A DNA stretch of 16,836 nt from an uncultured Lachnospiraceae bacterium (GCA_910586355.1 CAJUHJ010000002.1:157655-174490), one strand, 5' to 3'. Shown: positions 7,482 through 16,001, counted from the first letter of the stretch. Notes: a model not told the origin generated them from the sequence alone. A program made the numbers and translations.

Positions 7482-7545
7482 AGAAATAGAGAAAATGGTC
7501 TGCAATAGACAGCAGATAATAAATATATGCCGGGAGGATAGCTTT

Positions 7546-8454
7546 ATGGATACAAATATACTTTTGGAAAGCGGAACGAATGAACTAGAGATACTGGAGT
7601 TTGCATTGGGGAGAAACCGTTATGGAATCAATGTGGCAAAGATACGTGAGATTTTGTCATATCAGCCGGTGACGCCGATACCTCATGCGAATCCAAGTGT
7701 AGAGGGGATTTTCATGCCGCGCGATGTAATGATTACGGTAATTAATCTGAAACGCTGCATTGGAATTGATGATGATGAAAAGGAAGGATTATTTATCATA
7801 ACAAACTTTAACAAGTTAAATATTGCTTTTCATGTAGATGAAGTAATTGGTATACATAGAGTATCCTGGGAGGATATTATCAAACCGGATTCCACGATTA
7901 ATTCTGACGACGGCGGAGTATCTACCGGAGTTGTAAAATTAGATGATAATCTTGTCGTGATTTTGGATTTTGAGCGGATTGTAACGGACATCAGCCCGGA
8001 GACGGGATTAAAGACGTCGGAAGTTGATGATTATGAGGGAAGAGACAGAAGCGACCATCCGATTTTGATTGCAGAAGATTCACCGCTTTTGAGCAAACTT
8101 ATTACAGAATGTTTGAAAAAGGCTGGTTACAGCAAGCAGATTGTAACAGCAAACGGACAGGAAGCATGGGATAAAATATGTGATTTCAGAAGAAAAGGCA
8201 CTCTGGATGATATGGTTCATTGTATCATTACTGATATTGAAATGCCGATTATGGACGGACACCGTTTGACAAAATTAGTAAAGAGTGATGATGGACTAAA
8301 GGATATACCGTTGGTTATCTTTTCATCTCTTGTAAATGATGAAATGCGCCGTAAAGGAGAGCAGCTTGGTGCAAATGCACAGTTGACTAAGCCGGAGATT
8401 GGAAACCTGGTCGATACGATTGACAAACTGGTCGATTATGACTTAGGGGAGTAA
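7546..8454 (+). CDS. cheV: CheV-type chemotaxis coupling protein (CheW domain plus receiver)
   Basis: The start ATG 7546 is chosen because GGGAGGA (7532-7538) lies 7 nt upstream and it gives 302 aa, the usual CheV length; an in-frame ATG 17 codons earlier (7495) lacks an SD. Residues about 12-150 are a CheW-like domain (LEFALGRNRYGINVAKIREIL near the start, VEGIF, VITVINL, VILDFERI). Residues about 172-300 are a CheY-like receiver with the acidic pair E177 and D178, phosphoacceptor D230 in CIITDIEMP, a Ser pair near 260 and K282 in LTKPE. CheV couples chemoreceptors to CheA and tunes adaptation through phosphorylation of its receiver. It has its own promoter and is followed by a hairpin, so it may be monocistronic. 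No cheA, cheW or receptor gene is nearby. Confidence 0.93.
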   Translation: MDTNILLESGTNELEILEFALGRNRYGINVAKIREILSYQPVTPIPHANPSVEGIFMPRDVMITVINLKRCIGIDDDEKEGLFIITNFNKLNIAFHVDEVIGIHRVSWEDIIKPDSTINSDDGGVSTGVVKLDDNLVVILDFERIVTDISPETGLKTSEVDDYEGRDRSDHPILIAEDSPLLSKLITECLKKAGYSKQIVTANGQEAWDKICDFRRKGTLDDMVHCIITDIEMPIMDGHRLTKLVKSDDGLKDIPLVIFSSLVNDEMRRKGEQLGANAQLTKPEIGNLVDTIDKLVDYDLGE

Positions 8455-8462
8455 GACAGTTG

Positions 8463-8494
8463 AAGGGGTGTGATGGTTCATCACATCCCTTTCT
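8463..8494 (+). terminator. Hairpin after cheV, probable (leaky) terminator
   Basis: A 13-bp stem (AAGGGGTGTGATG with CATCACATCCCTT, one G-U pair) has a 3-nt loop. It begins 8 nt after the cheV stop. The downstream tract (TCTAAGTTT) is only moderately T-rich, so it may terminate partly and let some transcripts enter the next gene. Confidence 0.6.
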
Positions 8495-8523
8495 AAGTTT
8501 ACATATATGGGAGGTATGCTGCT

Positions 8524-10023
8524 GTGAATAAAACAGAGGAATATTTGGATTCCCTGCTGAATAATGTCTCACCAAAAAGGGTTGCAGAAGAGGAAAAGAA
8601 AAGAAAGAGAAGAGCGATCAATTTTGGCGATGATTTTGAGAAAGAATTAGATGAAACAGATATAACAGATTTTATTCAAGATTTTGAGGATGAGGCTGGT
8701 ATAGAAAGCCCCCCTCCTGTCCAAACAAAAGAACAAGAGCCGCAGGATAATTTCTTTGGCAATTTGGAGGGGATTGTAAATAATGTAAAGGAGACAGTTT
8801 CAGATTCAAAAGTCCCGGATTTAAACACTGTTTTGGAACCTGAAAAAGAGACTGGATTTGAAGTCAATACATTAGCGGATGATTCGTGGATTGAGCCGCC
8901 GTCAAGTATGCCGGAGACGGCGACGCCTTTGGCAGAGGAGTTTTCTCCGGTAGCAGAGGAAGTGGTTCCGCCGTCAGAAGGAATTCCCTCTGATGAAGCA
9001 AAAGAAATTTTAGATTTATTGGAAGGGCTTCCGTCTGAGGAAGAACTTTCAAATATCAGTAATATGTTTTCCGAAGAAAGCGGCGGTTTGGTTGTTGAAG
9101 AAGAGCCGCAAAGTGAGCCGGAGTCTGCAGAAACAAGTAAGGAAAAACCCAAAAAAGAAAAAAAGAATGGCTTTTTACAAAAACTGATGTCTTTATTTTC
9201 GGGCAAAAATAAGGATAAACAGAGGGAACAAGAGGGCATGGAGGATGCGGCTCTTGCGGAAGGCGCACAGGATTATGGGGATATTTCCGATGAGAATTTG
9301 GAGATTCTAAAGGAATTAAGCGGCGCTGGACAGCCAGATAAATCTTCTGAAAAAAAGGATAAAAAGAAAAAGAAAAAAGAAAAGAACTCCAAAGAACAAA
9401 AGGAACAGGAAAAGAAAGAGAAAAAAGAGAAGAAAGAAAAAAAGGTAAAAGAGAAAAAACCGAAAAAAGAAAAAGCGCCAAAAAAACCAAAAGAGGTTGA
9501 TTTGTCACCGCCTTTAAAAAAGGCGCCGGTAATTTTAATTACCGTTATGGGAATTTCGGTGCTGTTGTTTATTTTACTTTCTTCTAATCTTTTAGGCTAT
9601 TCCGTTACAATATCAGAAGCAAAGGAAGCATATGAGATTCAGGATTATGTGACGGCATATCAAAAAATAGCAGGCTTAAAGACAAAGGAAAAAGATGAAG
9701 AATTCCATCAGCAGATTATGCTGCTTGCCAGAGTACAAAGTGAATTGTTAAATGGAGAATCTTTGTATGGTCTGGGAAAATATACAATGTCACTGGATTC
9801 CTATATCTGCGCGTTAGGCAGATATGACGTGAATTATGAAGAAGCGTCTGTTTATGATGTACAGGGTGAATATGATTCCCTGGCAGAGCAGATTCAAACG
9901 CAGATGTCAGAGAAGTTCGGCGTAAGTGCAGAGACAGCAAGAGAAATCTATGCTCTGGATGACCGTACGGAATATACACTCAGAATTTACGATATTGTAA
10001 AGGGATTAGGACTGATAGAATAG
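8524..10023 (+). CDS. Single-pass membrane protein with acidic N-terminus, Lys-rich hinge and TPR-like C-terminus
   Basis: A 499-aa protein starting at GTG 8524, with GGGAGG (8509-8514) 9 nt upstream; the nearer ATG 8516 hits TGA after two more codons, so GTG is required. Residues 1 to about 200 are acidic and Ser/Pro/Glu-rich, likely disordered apart from a charged motif (EEEKKRKRRAINF) near residue 22. Residues about 204-215 and 274-328 are strongly basic, the second dominated by KEK/KKE repeats. One membrane segment lies at about 334-354 (APVILITVMGISVLLFILL). The C-terminal 140 residues are helical with TPR-like spacing (AKEAYEIQDYVTAYQKI, LYGLGKYTMSLDSYICAL). With no signal peptide, positive-inside predicts a cytoplasmic N-terminus and an external C-terminal domain. 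I do not recognise a named family. It lies after cheV and 10 bp before hisH; a link to motility or envelope is only contextual. Confidence 0.85.
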   Translation: MNKTEEYLDSLLNNVSPKRVAEEEKKRKRRAINFGDDFEKELDETDITDFIQDFEDEAGIESPPPVQTKEQEPQDNFFGNLEGIVNNVKETVSDSKVPDLNTVLEPEKETGFEVNTLADDSWIEPPSSMPETATPLAEEFSPVAEEVVPPSEGIPSDEAKEILDLLEGLPSEEELSNISNMFSEESGGLVVEEEPQSEPESAETSKEKPKKEKKNGFLQKLMSLFSGKNKDKQREQEGMEDAALAEGAQDYGDISDENLEILKELSGAGQPDKSSEKKDKKKKKKEKNSKEQKEQEKKEKKEKKEKKVKEKKPKKEKAPKKPKEVDLSPPLKKAPVILITVMGISVLLFILLSSNLLGYSVTISEAKEAYEIQDYVTAYQKIAGLKTKEKDEEFHQQIMLLARVQSELLNGESLYGLGKYTMSLDSYICALGRYDVNYEEASVYDVQGEYDSLAEQIQTQMSEKFGVSAETAREIYALDDRTEYTLRIYDIVKGLGLIE

Positions 10024-10033
10024 GTAATATTTT

Positions 10034-10654
10034 ATGATTGCAATTTTAGATTATGATGCGGGAAATTTGAAAAGCGTAGAAAAAGCACTGGCATTTTTAA
10101 GAGAAGAAAGCATTATTACCAGAGACAGACATGAGGTAAAAAGGGCAGATAAATTGATTCTGCCGGGGGTAGGTTCTTTTGGGGCGGCTATGGAGCAGCT
10201 CAAAAAGTACGAGATAGATCAGATGCTAGAAGAAGCAGCGGAAGAGGGGAAACCGCTGTTGGGAATCTGCCTGGGACTGCAGCTTTTGTTTGACGGAAGC
10301 GAAGAAAGCCATGGGGTAGAAGGACTGCATCTGTTAAAAGGAAGTATTTTAAGAATACCGGATCAGGAAGGACTTAAGATTCCGCATATTGGATGGAATT
10401 CGTTGAAACTGGAACATAACGGCAGATTATTTCAGGATATTCATACAGAACCATATGTATATTTTGTACATTCTTATTATTTAAAGGCGAAAGACGAATG
10501 TAGTGTTAAGGCATCTACAGAATATGGCGTTTCGATTCATGCGTCTGTGGAGCAGGGGAATATTTTTGCCTGTCAGTTTCATCCGGAGAAGAGCAGCAGC
10601 GTGGGACTTAAGATGTTATCTAATTTTGCAAAGACTCAGGGAGGGAATGAGTGA
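10034..10654 (+). CDS. hisH: Imidazole glycerol phosphate synthase, glutamine amidotransferase subunit
   Basis: A 206-aa class I glutamine amidotransferase of the HisH type. It opens with MIAILDYDAGNLKSV and has LPGVGSFG, the nucleophile elbow LLGICLGLQ with C79, and CQFHPEKSS with H183 and E185 completing the catalytic triad. It hydrolyses glutamine and channels ammonia to HisF, which makes IGP and AICAR in histidine biosynthesis. A modest SD (AGGTAA, 10022-10027) overlaps the stop of the preceding gene, so translation may be coupled. Its stop overlaps the hisF start by one base (TGATG). The length is normal for the family. Confidence 0.97.
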   Translation: MIAILDYDAGNLKSVEKALAFLREESIITRDRHEVKRADKLILPGVGSFGAAMEQLKKYEIDQMLEEAAEEGKPLLGICLGLQLLFDGSEESHGVEGLHLLKGSILRIPDQEGLKIPHIGWNSLKLEHNGRLFQDIHTEPYVYFVHSYYLKAKDECSVKASTEYGVSIHASVEQGNIFACQFHPEKSSSVGLKMLSNFAKTQGGNE

Positions 10655-11424
10655 TGTTTACAAAAAGAATCATTCCCTGTCTGGATGTAAAAAACGGCAG
10701 GGTAGTAAAAGGCGTAAATTTTGTGAATTTAAAAGACGCCGGAGACCCGATTGAAATTGCGGCGGCTTATGACAAAGCCGGGGCGGATGAAGTTGTATTT
10801 TTGGATATTACAGCTTCTTCGGATAACCGCAAAACGGTTGTGGATATGGTACGGCGGGTTGCAGAACGTGTCTTTATTCCTTTTACCGTTGGCGGCGGTA
10901 TTCGTACTGTCGATGATTTTCGGGAATTGCTTCGGGAAGGGGCAGATAAAATTTCCATTAATTCTTCTGCAATTGACCGTCCGGAATTGATTTCGGAAGC
11001 TGCGGATAAGTTTGGCAGCCAATGTGTTGTTGTGGCGATTGATGCAAGGAAAAGAGAAGATGGAAGCGGGTGGAATATTTATAAAAACGGCGGAAGAATT
11101 GATATGGGAATCGATGCTGTGGAATGGGCCCTGAAAGCGGAACGTTTCGGCGCTGGAGAGATTCTTTTGACTAGTATGGATTGTGACGGTACGAAAGCCG
11201 GATACGACATTACGCTTACCAGCACGATTGCAGAACAGGTATCTATTCCTGTGATTGCTTCCGGCGGAGCGGGTACAAAAGAGCATTTTTATGATGCTTT
11301 GACAAAGGGGAAAGCAGATGCGGCATTGGCAGCATCATTGTTTCATTATAAAGAACTTGAAATAATGGATTTGAAGGAGTATTTGGCAGATCAGGGAGTC
11401 TCTGTCAGAAGACAGCTACAATAG
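10654..11424 (+). CDS. hisF: Imidazole glycerol phosphate synthase, cyclase subunit
   Basis: A 256-aa (beta/alpha)8 barrel. I use ATG 10654, which overlaps the hisH stop as TGATG and gives the canonical start MFTKRIIPCLDVKNGRVVKG; a GTG at 10651 would add one codon. Catalytic D11 and D130 (in VVVAIDARK) are at the textbook positions, and the phosphate-binding stretches TVGGGIRTVDD and ASGGAGTKEHF are present. With HisH it converts PRFAR and ammonia to IGP and AICAR, the branch point between histidine and purine synthesis. No hisA, hisI, hisG, hisD or hisB is adjacent, so the rest of the pathway must lie elsewhere if the cell makes histidine. Confidence 0.97.
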   Translation: MFTKRIIPCLDVKNGRVVKGVNFVNLKDAGDPIEIAAAYDKAGADEVVFLDITASSDNRKTVVDMVRRVAERVFIPFTVGGGIRTVDDFRELLREGADKISINSSAIDRPELISEAADKFGSQCVVVAIDARKREDGSGWNIYKNGGRIDMGIDAVEWALKAERFGAGEILLTSMDCDGTKAGYDITLTSTIAEQVSIPVIASGGAGTKEHFYDALTKGKADAALAASLFHYKELEIMDLKEYLADQGVSVRRQLQ

Positions 11425-11436
11425 GAGGAAATGGAT

Positions 11437-12120
11437 ATGGGGATGATTTCAAACGACTGGCTTCCCGCAGTTTCTGAGGAATTTAAAAAGCCTTATTATC
11501 GGACGTTGTATAGTTATGTGAAAGAGGAATACAACAAGACAACTGTGTATCCTCCTGCAGATGATATTTTTAACGCATTTCATTTTACACCTTTAAGTAA
11601 AGTAAAAGTGCTGTTGTTAGGGCAGGATCCATATCATAATGTAAATCAGGCGCATGGGCTTAGTTTTTCTGTTCTTCCAAGTCAGAAGGATATTCCGCCT
11701 TCTTTACAAAATATTTATCAGGAACTGCATGACGATTTGGGCTGTTTTATACCAAATAACGGTTATTTGAAAAAATGGGCGGATCAGGGAGTGCTTCTTT
11801 TAAATACAGTTTTGACTGTGCGGGCGCACCAGGCGAATTCCCATCAGGGCAAAGGCTGGGAGAAGTTTACAGACGCAGTGATTCAGGCAGTCAATGCCGA
11901 AGATCGTCCAATTGTCTATTTTCTTTGGGGAAGACCGGCGCAGAGTAAAATGTCTATGCTGGATAATCCAAAGCATTTGATATTAAAGGCGCCTCATCCA
12001 AGTCCGTTATCGGCATATCGCGGATTTTTCGGATGTAAGCATTTTAGCCAGGCGAATACATTTTTAGAAGAACGCGGCATAGAGCCGATTGACTGGCAGA
12101 TTGATAATATAGGGGATTAA
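11437..12120 (+). CDS. ung: Uracil-DNA glycosylase, family 1
   Basis: A 227-aa enzyme. Start ATG 11437 is preferred because AGGAGG (11423-11428) is 8 nt upstream, whereas ATG 11431 is only 2 nt away. The water-activating motif GQDPYHN carries D64. QAHGLSFSV, the uracil pocket, LLNTVLTVR and the DNA-intercalating HPSPLSA motif with H187 are all intact. It excises uracil from DNA and starts base-excision repair in the cytoplasm. It follows hisF by 12 bp in the same operon-like run. The length matches the family and nothing suggests damage. Confidence 0.97.
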   Translation: MGMISNDWLPAVSEEFKKPYYRTLYSYVKEEYNKTTVYPPADDIFNAFHFTPLSKVKVLLLGQDPYHNVNQAHGLSFSVLPSQKDIPPSLQNIYQELHDDLGCFIPNNGYLKKWADQGVLLLNTVLTVRAHQANSHQGKGWEKFTDAVIQAVNAEDRPIVYFLWGRPAQSKMSMLDNPKHLILKAPHPSPLSAYRGFFGCKHFSQANTFLEERGIEPIDWQIDNIGD

Positions 12121-12148
12121 ATTAAGCCGCGTATAATTTCAGGAGGAT

Positions 12149-12184
12149 TTGTATATAGCTATTTCAAAAAGAAGGTTTTTCTGA
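12149..12184 (+). CDS. Possible 11-codon leader peptide before the CorA-family gene
   Basis: AGGAGGA (12141-12147), the best SD in this gap, precedes a TTG (12149) that reads LYIAISKRRFF and stops at TGA 12182-12184. That stop abuts the ATG of the transporter in the same frame. Spacing from SD to TTG is very short, and a TTG start is weak, so this may instead be an older upstream start of the transporter cut off by a nonsense codon. It is a low-confidence call. Confidence 0.2.
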   Translation: MYIAISKRRFF

Positions 12185-13069
12185 ATGTATTATATTGTCG
12201 GAGAACATGGAATGTCAGAGACAAACCGTAAAGGATTTGAGGATTGTTCTGGCAGTATTGGAATTTTTGATGAAGAAGAGTGGAACAGTGAGTTAGAGCT
12301 TTTGAAAGAGTTTTCTTTGCGCAGGGAAGATGGAGATGTATTTTTCTGCAAATTGGAAAATCATGCTTCGTATCTTTTTGGAATGTTTCATATTCCGGTA
12401 AAGAAAAAGGAGAGAAAAAGTTTTAATTTCGCTGTTTATATTTTAAAAGACAGATTAATTTTTATTGAAGAGGAATCGTATATTGAAAATCTTGTTTGTG
12501 GCATGCAAAAAAAGATCGGGGACGAACCCTATACCATAGGTCAGTTTCTGGGCGATTTTTTTATGACGCTGGTGGAGGAAGATACGTTATATCTGGCGTC
12601 CTTAGAGCGGGAAATTGCAAATATGGAAGAGATTATACTGCGCGGGGAGACGGAGCATTTTCACTATCGTATGCTGGGAATCAAAAAAGAAATTTCACGT
12701 CTCTACTGTTATTATTCGCAGATGACAGATGTTGGCGAAAGCCTTATGGCCTGGGATGGCGCATGCAGCAGGTTTATAGAGAGGGTGGACCGCATGAAAC
12801 AGGAAGCGCAGTCGCTTCGGGAATATGCAATGCAGGTGCAGGACGTGTATCAATCAGAAATTTCGATTCATCAAAATAACGTAATGAAATTTTTGACTGT
12901 TGTGACGACGATATTTCTTCCATTGACGCTTATAGCAGGATGGTATGGGATGAATTTTTATAATATGCCGGAACTTAGCTGGAAATATGGTTATCCGGTT
13001 GTTTCGGGCATTAGTCTTATAATTCTTATCGTATGTCTGTGGTTTTTTAGAAAAAAGAAGTTTTTTTAA
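12185..13069 (+). CDS. CorA-family divalent cation transporter
   Basis: A 294-aa protein from ATG 12185, with GAAGG (12171-12175) 9 nt upstream. The cytoplasmic N-terminal part (1 to about 230) has the mixed sheet and long charged helices of CorA funnels (YLASLEREIANMEE, FIERVDRMKQEAQSLRE, VYQSEISIHQNNVMKFLTVVT). Two membrane segments close to the C-terminus (about 236-253 and 271-288) flank the signature YGMN at 254-257, followed by MPEL. The basic tail FRKKKFF faces the cytosol. The family moves Mg2+, Co2+ or related divalent ions, or Zn2+ in the ZntB branch; which ion is used here cannot be told. Length is normal or slightly short. It lies 64 bp after ung and 30 bp before the acyltransferase gene. 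Confidence 0.9.
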   Translation: MYYIVGEHGMSETNRKGFEDCSGSIGIFDEEEWNSELELLKEFSLRREDGDVFFCKLENHASYLFGMFHIPVKKKERKSFNFAVYILKDRLIFIEEESYIENLVCGMQKKIGDEPYTIGQFLGDFFMTLVEEDTLYLASLEREIANMEEIILRGETEHFHYRMLGIKKEISRLYCYYSQMTDVGESLMAWDGACSRFIERVDRMKQEAQSLREYAMQVQDVYQSEISIHQNNVMKFLTVVTTIFLPLTLIAGWYGMNFYNMPELSWKYGYPVVSGISLIILIVCLWFFRKKKFF

Positions 13070-13099
13070 AGAATTTCGCTTAAAAGAAGGGTTTTTTAT

Positions 13100-14500
13100 T
13101 TGAGAAAAAATAGTTATAGGCAGTTTGACAATTCAAAACAAAAGAAACAGAAAAAGAAAAACAGACCAGAGCAGAAAGAGGAACGCAGGAAATATAAAGA
13201 AGCGCTCCGTAGTGAACACCGTTATGGTACAAATACGACTATCGGCTGGGAAAGGCTGGATAATACGGCGCATGTGTTTCCTGTGATTGCGGGAGAGGAC
13301 ATGACAAATGTTTACCGTATTTTTGTGAATTTGAATGAAGAGGTAGACAGGGATATTCTTTTTAAAGCGCTGTCTCTTGTGCTTCCAAAGTTTTCTGGGT
13401 TTAATGTACGGCTGAGACAGGGAGTATTTTGGTATTATTTTGAAGAGAATGGCAAACCGGCGCCGAAAGTGCGGGAGGAAAATACATATCCCTGCCGTTA
13501 TATTGTTCAAAACCAGAACCAAAGCTATTTGTTTCGTGTTTCTTATTATAAAAACCGCATTAATCTGGAAGTATTTCATGTGCTGACAGATGGAATGGGC
13601 GGTATTAATTTCTTAAAAGAATTAACCTATCAGTATCTTCGTATTGCACATCCAAAACTTAGGGAACAAACTGGGAATCAGTTATCTGTGGATACGTCTT
13701 TGAACAGGGAAGACAGTTTTTTGAAAAATTATAAAAAGAGCCATGCAAAAGGTTATAAAACGCAGAAAGCATATCTGCTGAAGGGTGAACGCTTAAGAAA
13801 AGGAGAATTTGGCGTTATCCATGGAGTGATGAGCGTGAAAGCGTTAAAGGAAGTCGCACATCGTTATGGTGTAAGTATCAATGAATATTTAACAGCGGCT
13901 TTTATTTACAGTATTTATACAGAATGTATGCAAAAAATGACAGGATTGCGGCCAATCCGGGCGGCCGTTCCCGTAAATTTACGGCCGTTTTTTCATTCGG
14001 TAACAACTAAAAATTTTTTTGTAATGGTGTCTGCGGAGTTTCTTCCCGAAAAAGAATCTTATTCGTTTTCAGAAGTACTTGAAATTGTAAGTAAAAGCCT
14101 TAGAGAGCAAATTACGAAGGAACATCTAGAGAATTTATTTTCGTATAATGTTTCAAATGAGAAGCATTTGATTGCAAGGGCGGTGCCTCTTGTTTTAAAA
14201 AATCTGGCAATCCGTTATGTGTACACGAAAGCTGCGCTTGCGAATACTACAACTGTGACAAATATTGGAAATATCAGCGTTGCAGACTTATATAAACCGT
14301 ATATACAGATGTTTGGCGCATTTCTTGCAATGTCAAAGGGACAGCCGATGAAAGGCACGATTTGTTCATATGGAGACCGGCTGATGTTTACGTTTAGTTC
14401 TGTGCTTGCGGATACGTCAGTGCAGATGGGATTTTTTCGAAGGTTATCAGCAGATGGGCTGGAAGTTGAAATAGAAAGTAATGGTGTTTATTATGAATAA
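13100..14500 (+). CDS. HxxxD acyltransferase, condensation/alcohol acetyltransferase-like
   Basis: A 466-aa protein starting at TTG 13100, with GAAGG (13086-13090) 9 nt upstream; no ATG or GTG with a better site is close. The N-terminal 40 residues are very basic and probably disordered (KQKKQKKKNRPEQKEERRKY). The core has the CoA-dependent acyltransferase fold signature HVLTDGMGG with H160 and D164, and later a structural region typical of the fold (PIRAAVPVNLRPFF, TTVTNIGNIS). Members of this superfamily, which includes alcohol O-acetyltransferases, NRPS condensation domains and PapA-type enzymes, transfer acyl groups to hydroxyls or amines. No carrier protein or NRPS module is visible, so a free-standing acyltransferase on an alcohol or envelope sugar is likely, but the substrate is unknown. 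It overlaps the next gene by 8 bp. Confidence 0.85.
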   Translation: MRKNSYRQFDNSKQKKQKKKNRPEQKEERRKYKEALRSEHRYGTNTTIGWERLDNTAHVFPVIAGEDMTNVYRIFVNLNEEVDRDILFKALSLVLPKFSGFNVRLRQGVFWYYFEENGKPAPKVREENTYPCRYIVQNQNQSYLFRVSYYKNRINLEVFHVLTDGMGGINFLKELTYQYLRIAHPKLREQTGNQLSVDTSLNREDSFLKNYKKSHAKGYKTQKAYLLKGERLRKGEFGVIHGVMSVKALKEVAHRYGVSINEYLTAAFIYSIYTECMQKMTGLRPIRAAVPVNLRPFFHSVTTKNFFVMVSAEFLPEKESYSFSEVLEIVSKSLREQITKEHLENLFSYNVSNEKHLIARAVPLVLKNLAIRYVYTKAALANTTTVTNIGNISVADLYKPYIQMFGAFLAMSKGQPMKGTICSYGDRLMFTFSSVLADTSVQMGFFRRLSADGLEVEIESNGVYYE

Positions 14501-16001
14501 TCTGATAAAACTTTTAAAAAATTTTGTATTTGGGTTATTTGGCGTTATTTTGTGCTTATTATTTTTATTGTCCATCTTTCAGACTTCCAAGGTAAACAGT
14601 GACGAACAGATTTCTTTTCATTGGGATTTTCCATTTTTGCACATTATTTTTTTGATTCTTATCTGTCTGGCGGGGGTTTATCTGTTTCAAAGAGAGCATA
14701 AATTTCTTCCTTCTAAATATTTTTATCTTTTGGCTGCTATTGTTCTTTTGACTCTTGTTTTTTTGACGCAGTTTTGGCCGAAAGGCGATTCTTTTATTCT
14801 TATGAATATGGCTGTCCATATTTCAGAAGGGAATTTTCAGGATTTTCTGCCTGGAGGATATTTGTATAACCAGCCGCACCAGCTTACAATGGCATATCTT
14901 TGCGCAGCGCTCTATAAATTGTTTGGGCGCTCTTATATTTTTGTGTTTCAGGCATTGAATTGCTTTTGTACGGTCGGTGTATTATATATGCTGCAAGTCT
15001 TATATGAGAGATTATGCGGAAAAATTTCAAAGGCAGGTTTTCGGGTGTTTTCTGTTCTTTTTTTGCCTTGTCTTTTGTATGTTACATTTGTATATGGAAC
15101 AATGCCGGGGCTTTTTTTGGCTTTGTCGGCGTGTGTGCAGTGGATGAAATATTTAACATCCGGCAGTTACCGAAATGCTTTTGCTGCGGTAATACTGATT
15201 ACAGCAGCAAAAATGATAAAAAGTAATTATTTAATTTTTGTAGTCGCGATGGCTGCAGTTTTGGCCTATGATTTTTTGAAAACAGTCCGTAAACGCCATG
15301 TTGCAGTATTGTGTATGCTGATTGTTTCTATTTTTCTAACGAGCCATGCAATGACGTCTTTTACAGAACATTTGACGAAAGTGACTTCGAAAGGCGGTAT
15401 TCCGTCTGTGCTGTTTGTGATGATGGGATTTCAGGATGGACAGCTGGCTCCAGGCTGGTGGACGGGCTACCATGAGCTAATTTTTTTAAAAAACGATTTT
15501 GATGTGGAGAAGTCTGCAGAAATTGGGAAAGAAAGACTGTTGGAGAGCCTGGAAAAAATGAAAAATGATCCGGCTTATGGGGCGTCGTTTCTGTTAAAGA
15601 AAACGGCTTCCCAATGGAGCGAACCTACGTATCAGAGTATTTGGATTCAACAAAATCGTGATTCCAATACACATGTGCCGAAAATACTGGATCGTTTGTT
15701 TTTTGGGGGAGGAAGACTGGCAGATGCCTATATACTTTTTTGTAATCTTTTCCAAAGTTTTTTATATTTTTTTGCTTTGCTATTTGTAGTTGGAAAGTGG
15801 AAAGATGTTTCAGTATCAGAACTTCTTTTGCCGGTGATTTTTATTGGCGGATTTTTATTTCATTTTTTTTGGGAAGCGAAAGGACAGTATACCCTGCCGT
15901 ACTGTATCTGTCTGCTGCCAATGTGTTTCTGGGGATATGGATTTGCGGTGCAGTGGCTGAGAGATAGAAAAGAAAAGGGATGGAAATGGTTTTTAAAATA
16001 G
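14493..16001 (+). CDS. Polytopic membrane protein, GT-C glycosyltransferase-like
   Basis: A 502-aa protein from ATG 14493, overlapping the acyltransferase stop; an upstream ATG (14481) is possible and would add four residues. About ten hydrophobic segments are spread over the whole length. The first large loop holds WPKGDSFILMN (D99) and a motif-like YLYNQPHQLTMAYLC, which is the layout of PMT/ArnT-type GT-C enzymes, where an early acidic residue in loop 1 helps catalysis. A soluble-looking segment at about 305-400 precedes the final three or four membrane spans. GT-C enzymes transfer a sugar from a lipid-linked donor on the outer face of the membrane. The family call rests on architecture and a few residues, so it could be an unrelated membrane protein. 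Tight overlap with the acyltransferase upstream and GNAT downstream suggests shared function. Confidence 0.75.
   Translation: MNNLIKLLKNFVFGLFGVILCLLFLLSIFQTSKVNSDEQISFHWDFPFLHIIFLILICLAGVYLFQREHKFLPSKYFYLLAAIVLLTLVFLTQFWPKGDSFILMNMAVHISEGNFQDFLPGGYLYNQPHQLTMAYLCAALYKLFGRSYIFVFQALNCFCTVGVLYMLQVLYERLCGKISKAGFRVFSVLFLPCLLYVTFVYGTMPGLFLALSACVQWMKYLTSGSYRNAFAAVILITAAKMIKSNYLIFVVAMAAVLAYDFLKTVRKRHVAVLCMLIVSIFLTSHAMTSFTEHLTKVTSKGGIPSVLFVMMGFQDGQLAPGWWTGYHELIFLKNDFDVEKSAEIGKERLLESLEKMKNDPAYGASFLLKKTASQWSEPTYQSIWIQQNRDSNTHVPKILDRLFFGGGRLADAYILFCNLFQSFLYFFALLFVVGKWKDVSVSELLLPVIFIGGFLFHFFWEAKGQYTLPYCICLLPMCFWGYGFAVQWLRDRKEKGWKWFLK

Noticed and set aside
8676..9508. Minus-strand ORFs of 187 and 150 codons opposite the Lys/Glu-rich gene
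   Set aside because: Their Ser/Pro/Phe-rich composition is the antisense image of GAA/AAA/GAG codons, and no RBS precedes them.
10729..11286. 185-codon minus-strand ORF opposite hisF
   Set aside because: hisF on the plus strand has intact catalytic residues and a canonical start; the antisense frame has no recognisable protein features.
12132..12137. TATAAT before the CorA-family gene
   Set aside because: The -35 position reads ATAGGG and there is no TGn. A start from it would begin within or just before the SD of the mini-ORF, so it is unconvincing.
13100..14500. NRPS condensation domain or chloramphenicol acetyltransferase
   Set aside because: There are no carrier, adenylation or thioesterase domains nearby, and length and layout do not match the roughly 220-aa CAT family. 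A free-standing acyltransferase is the safer call.
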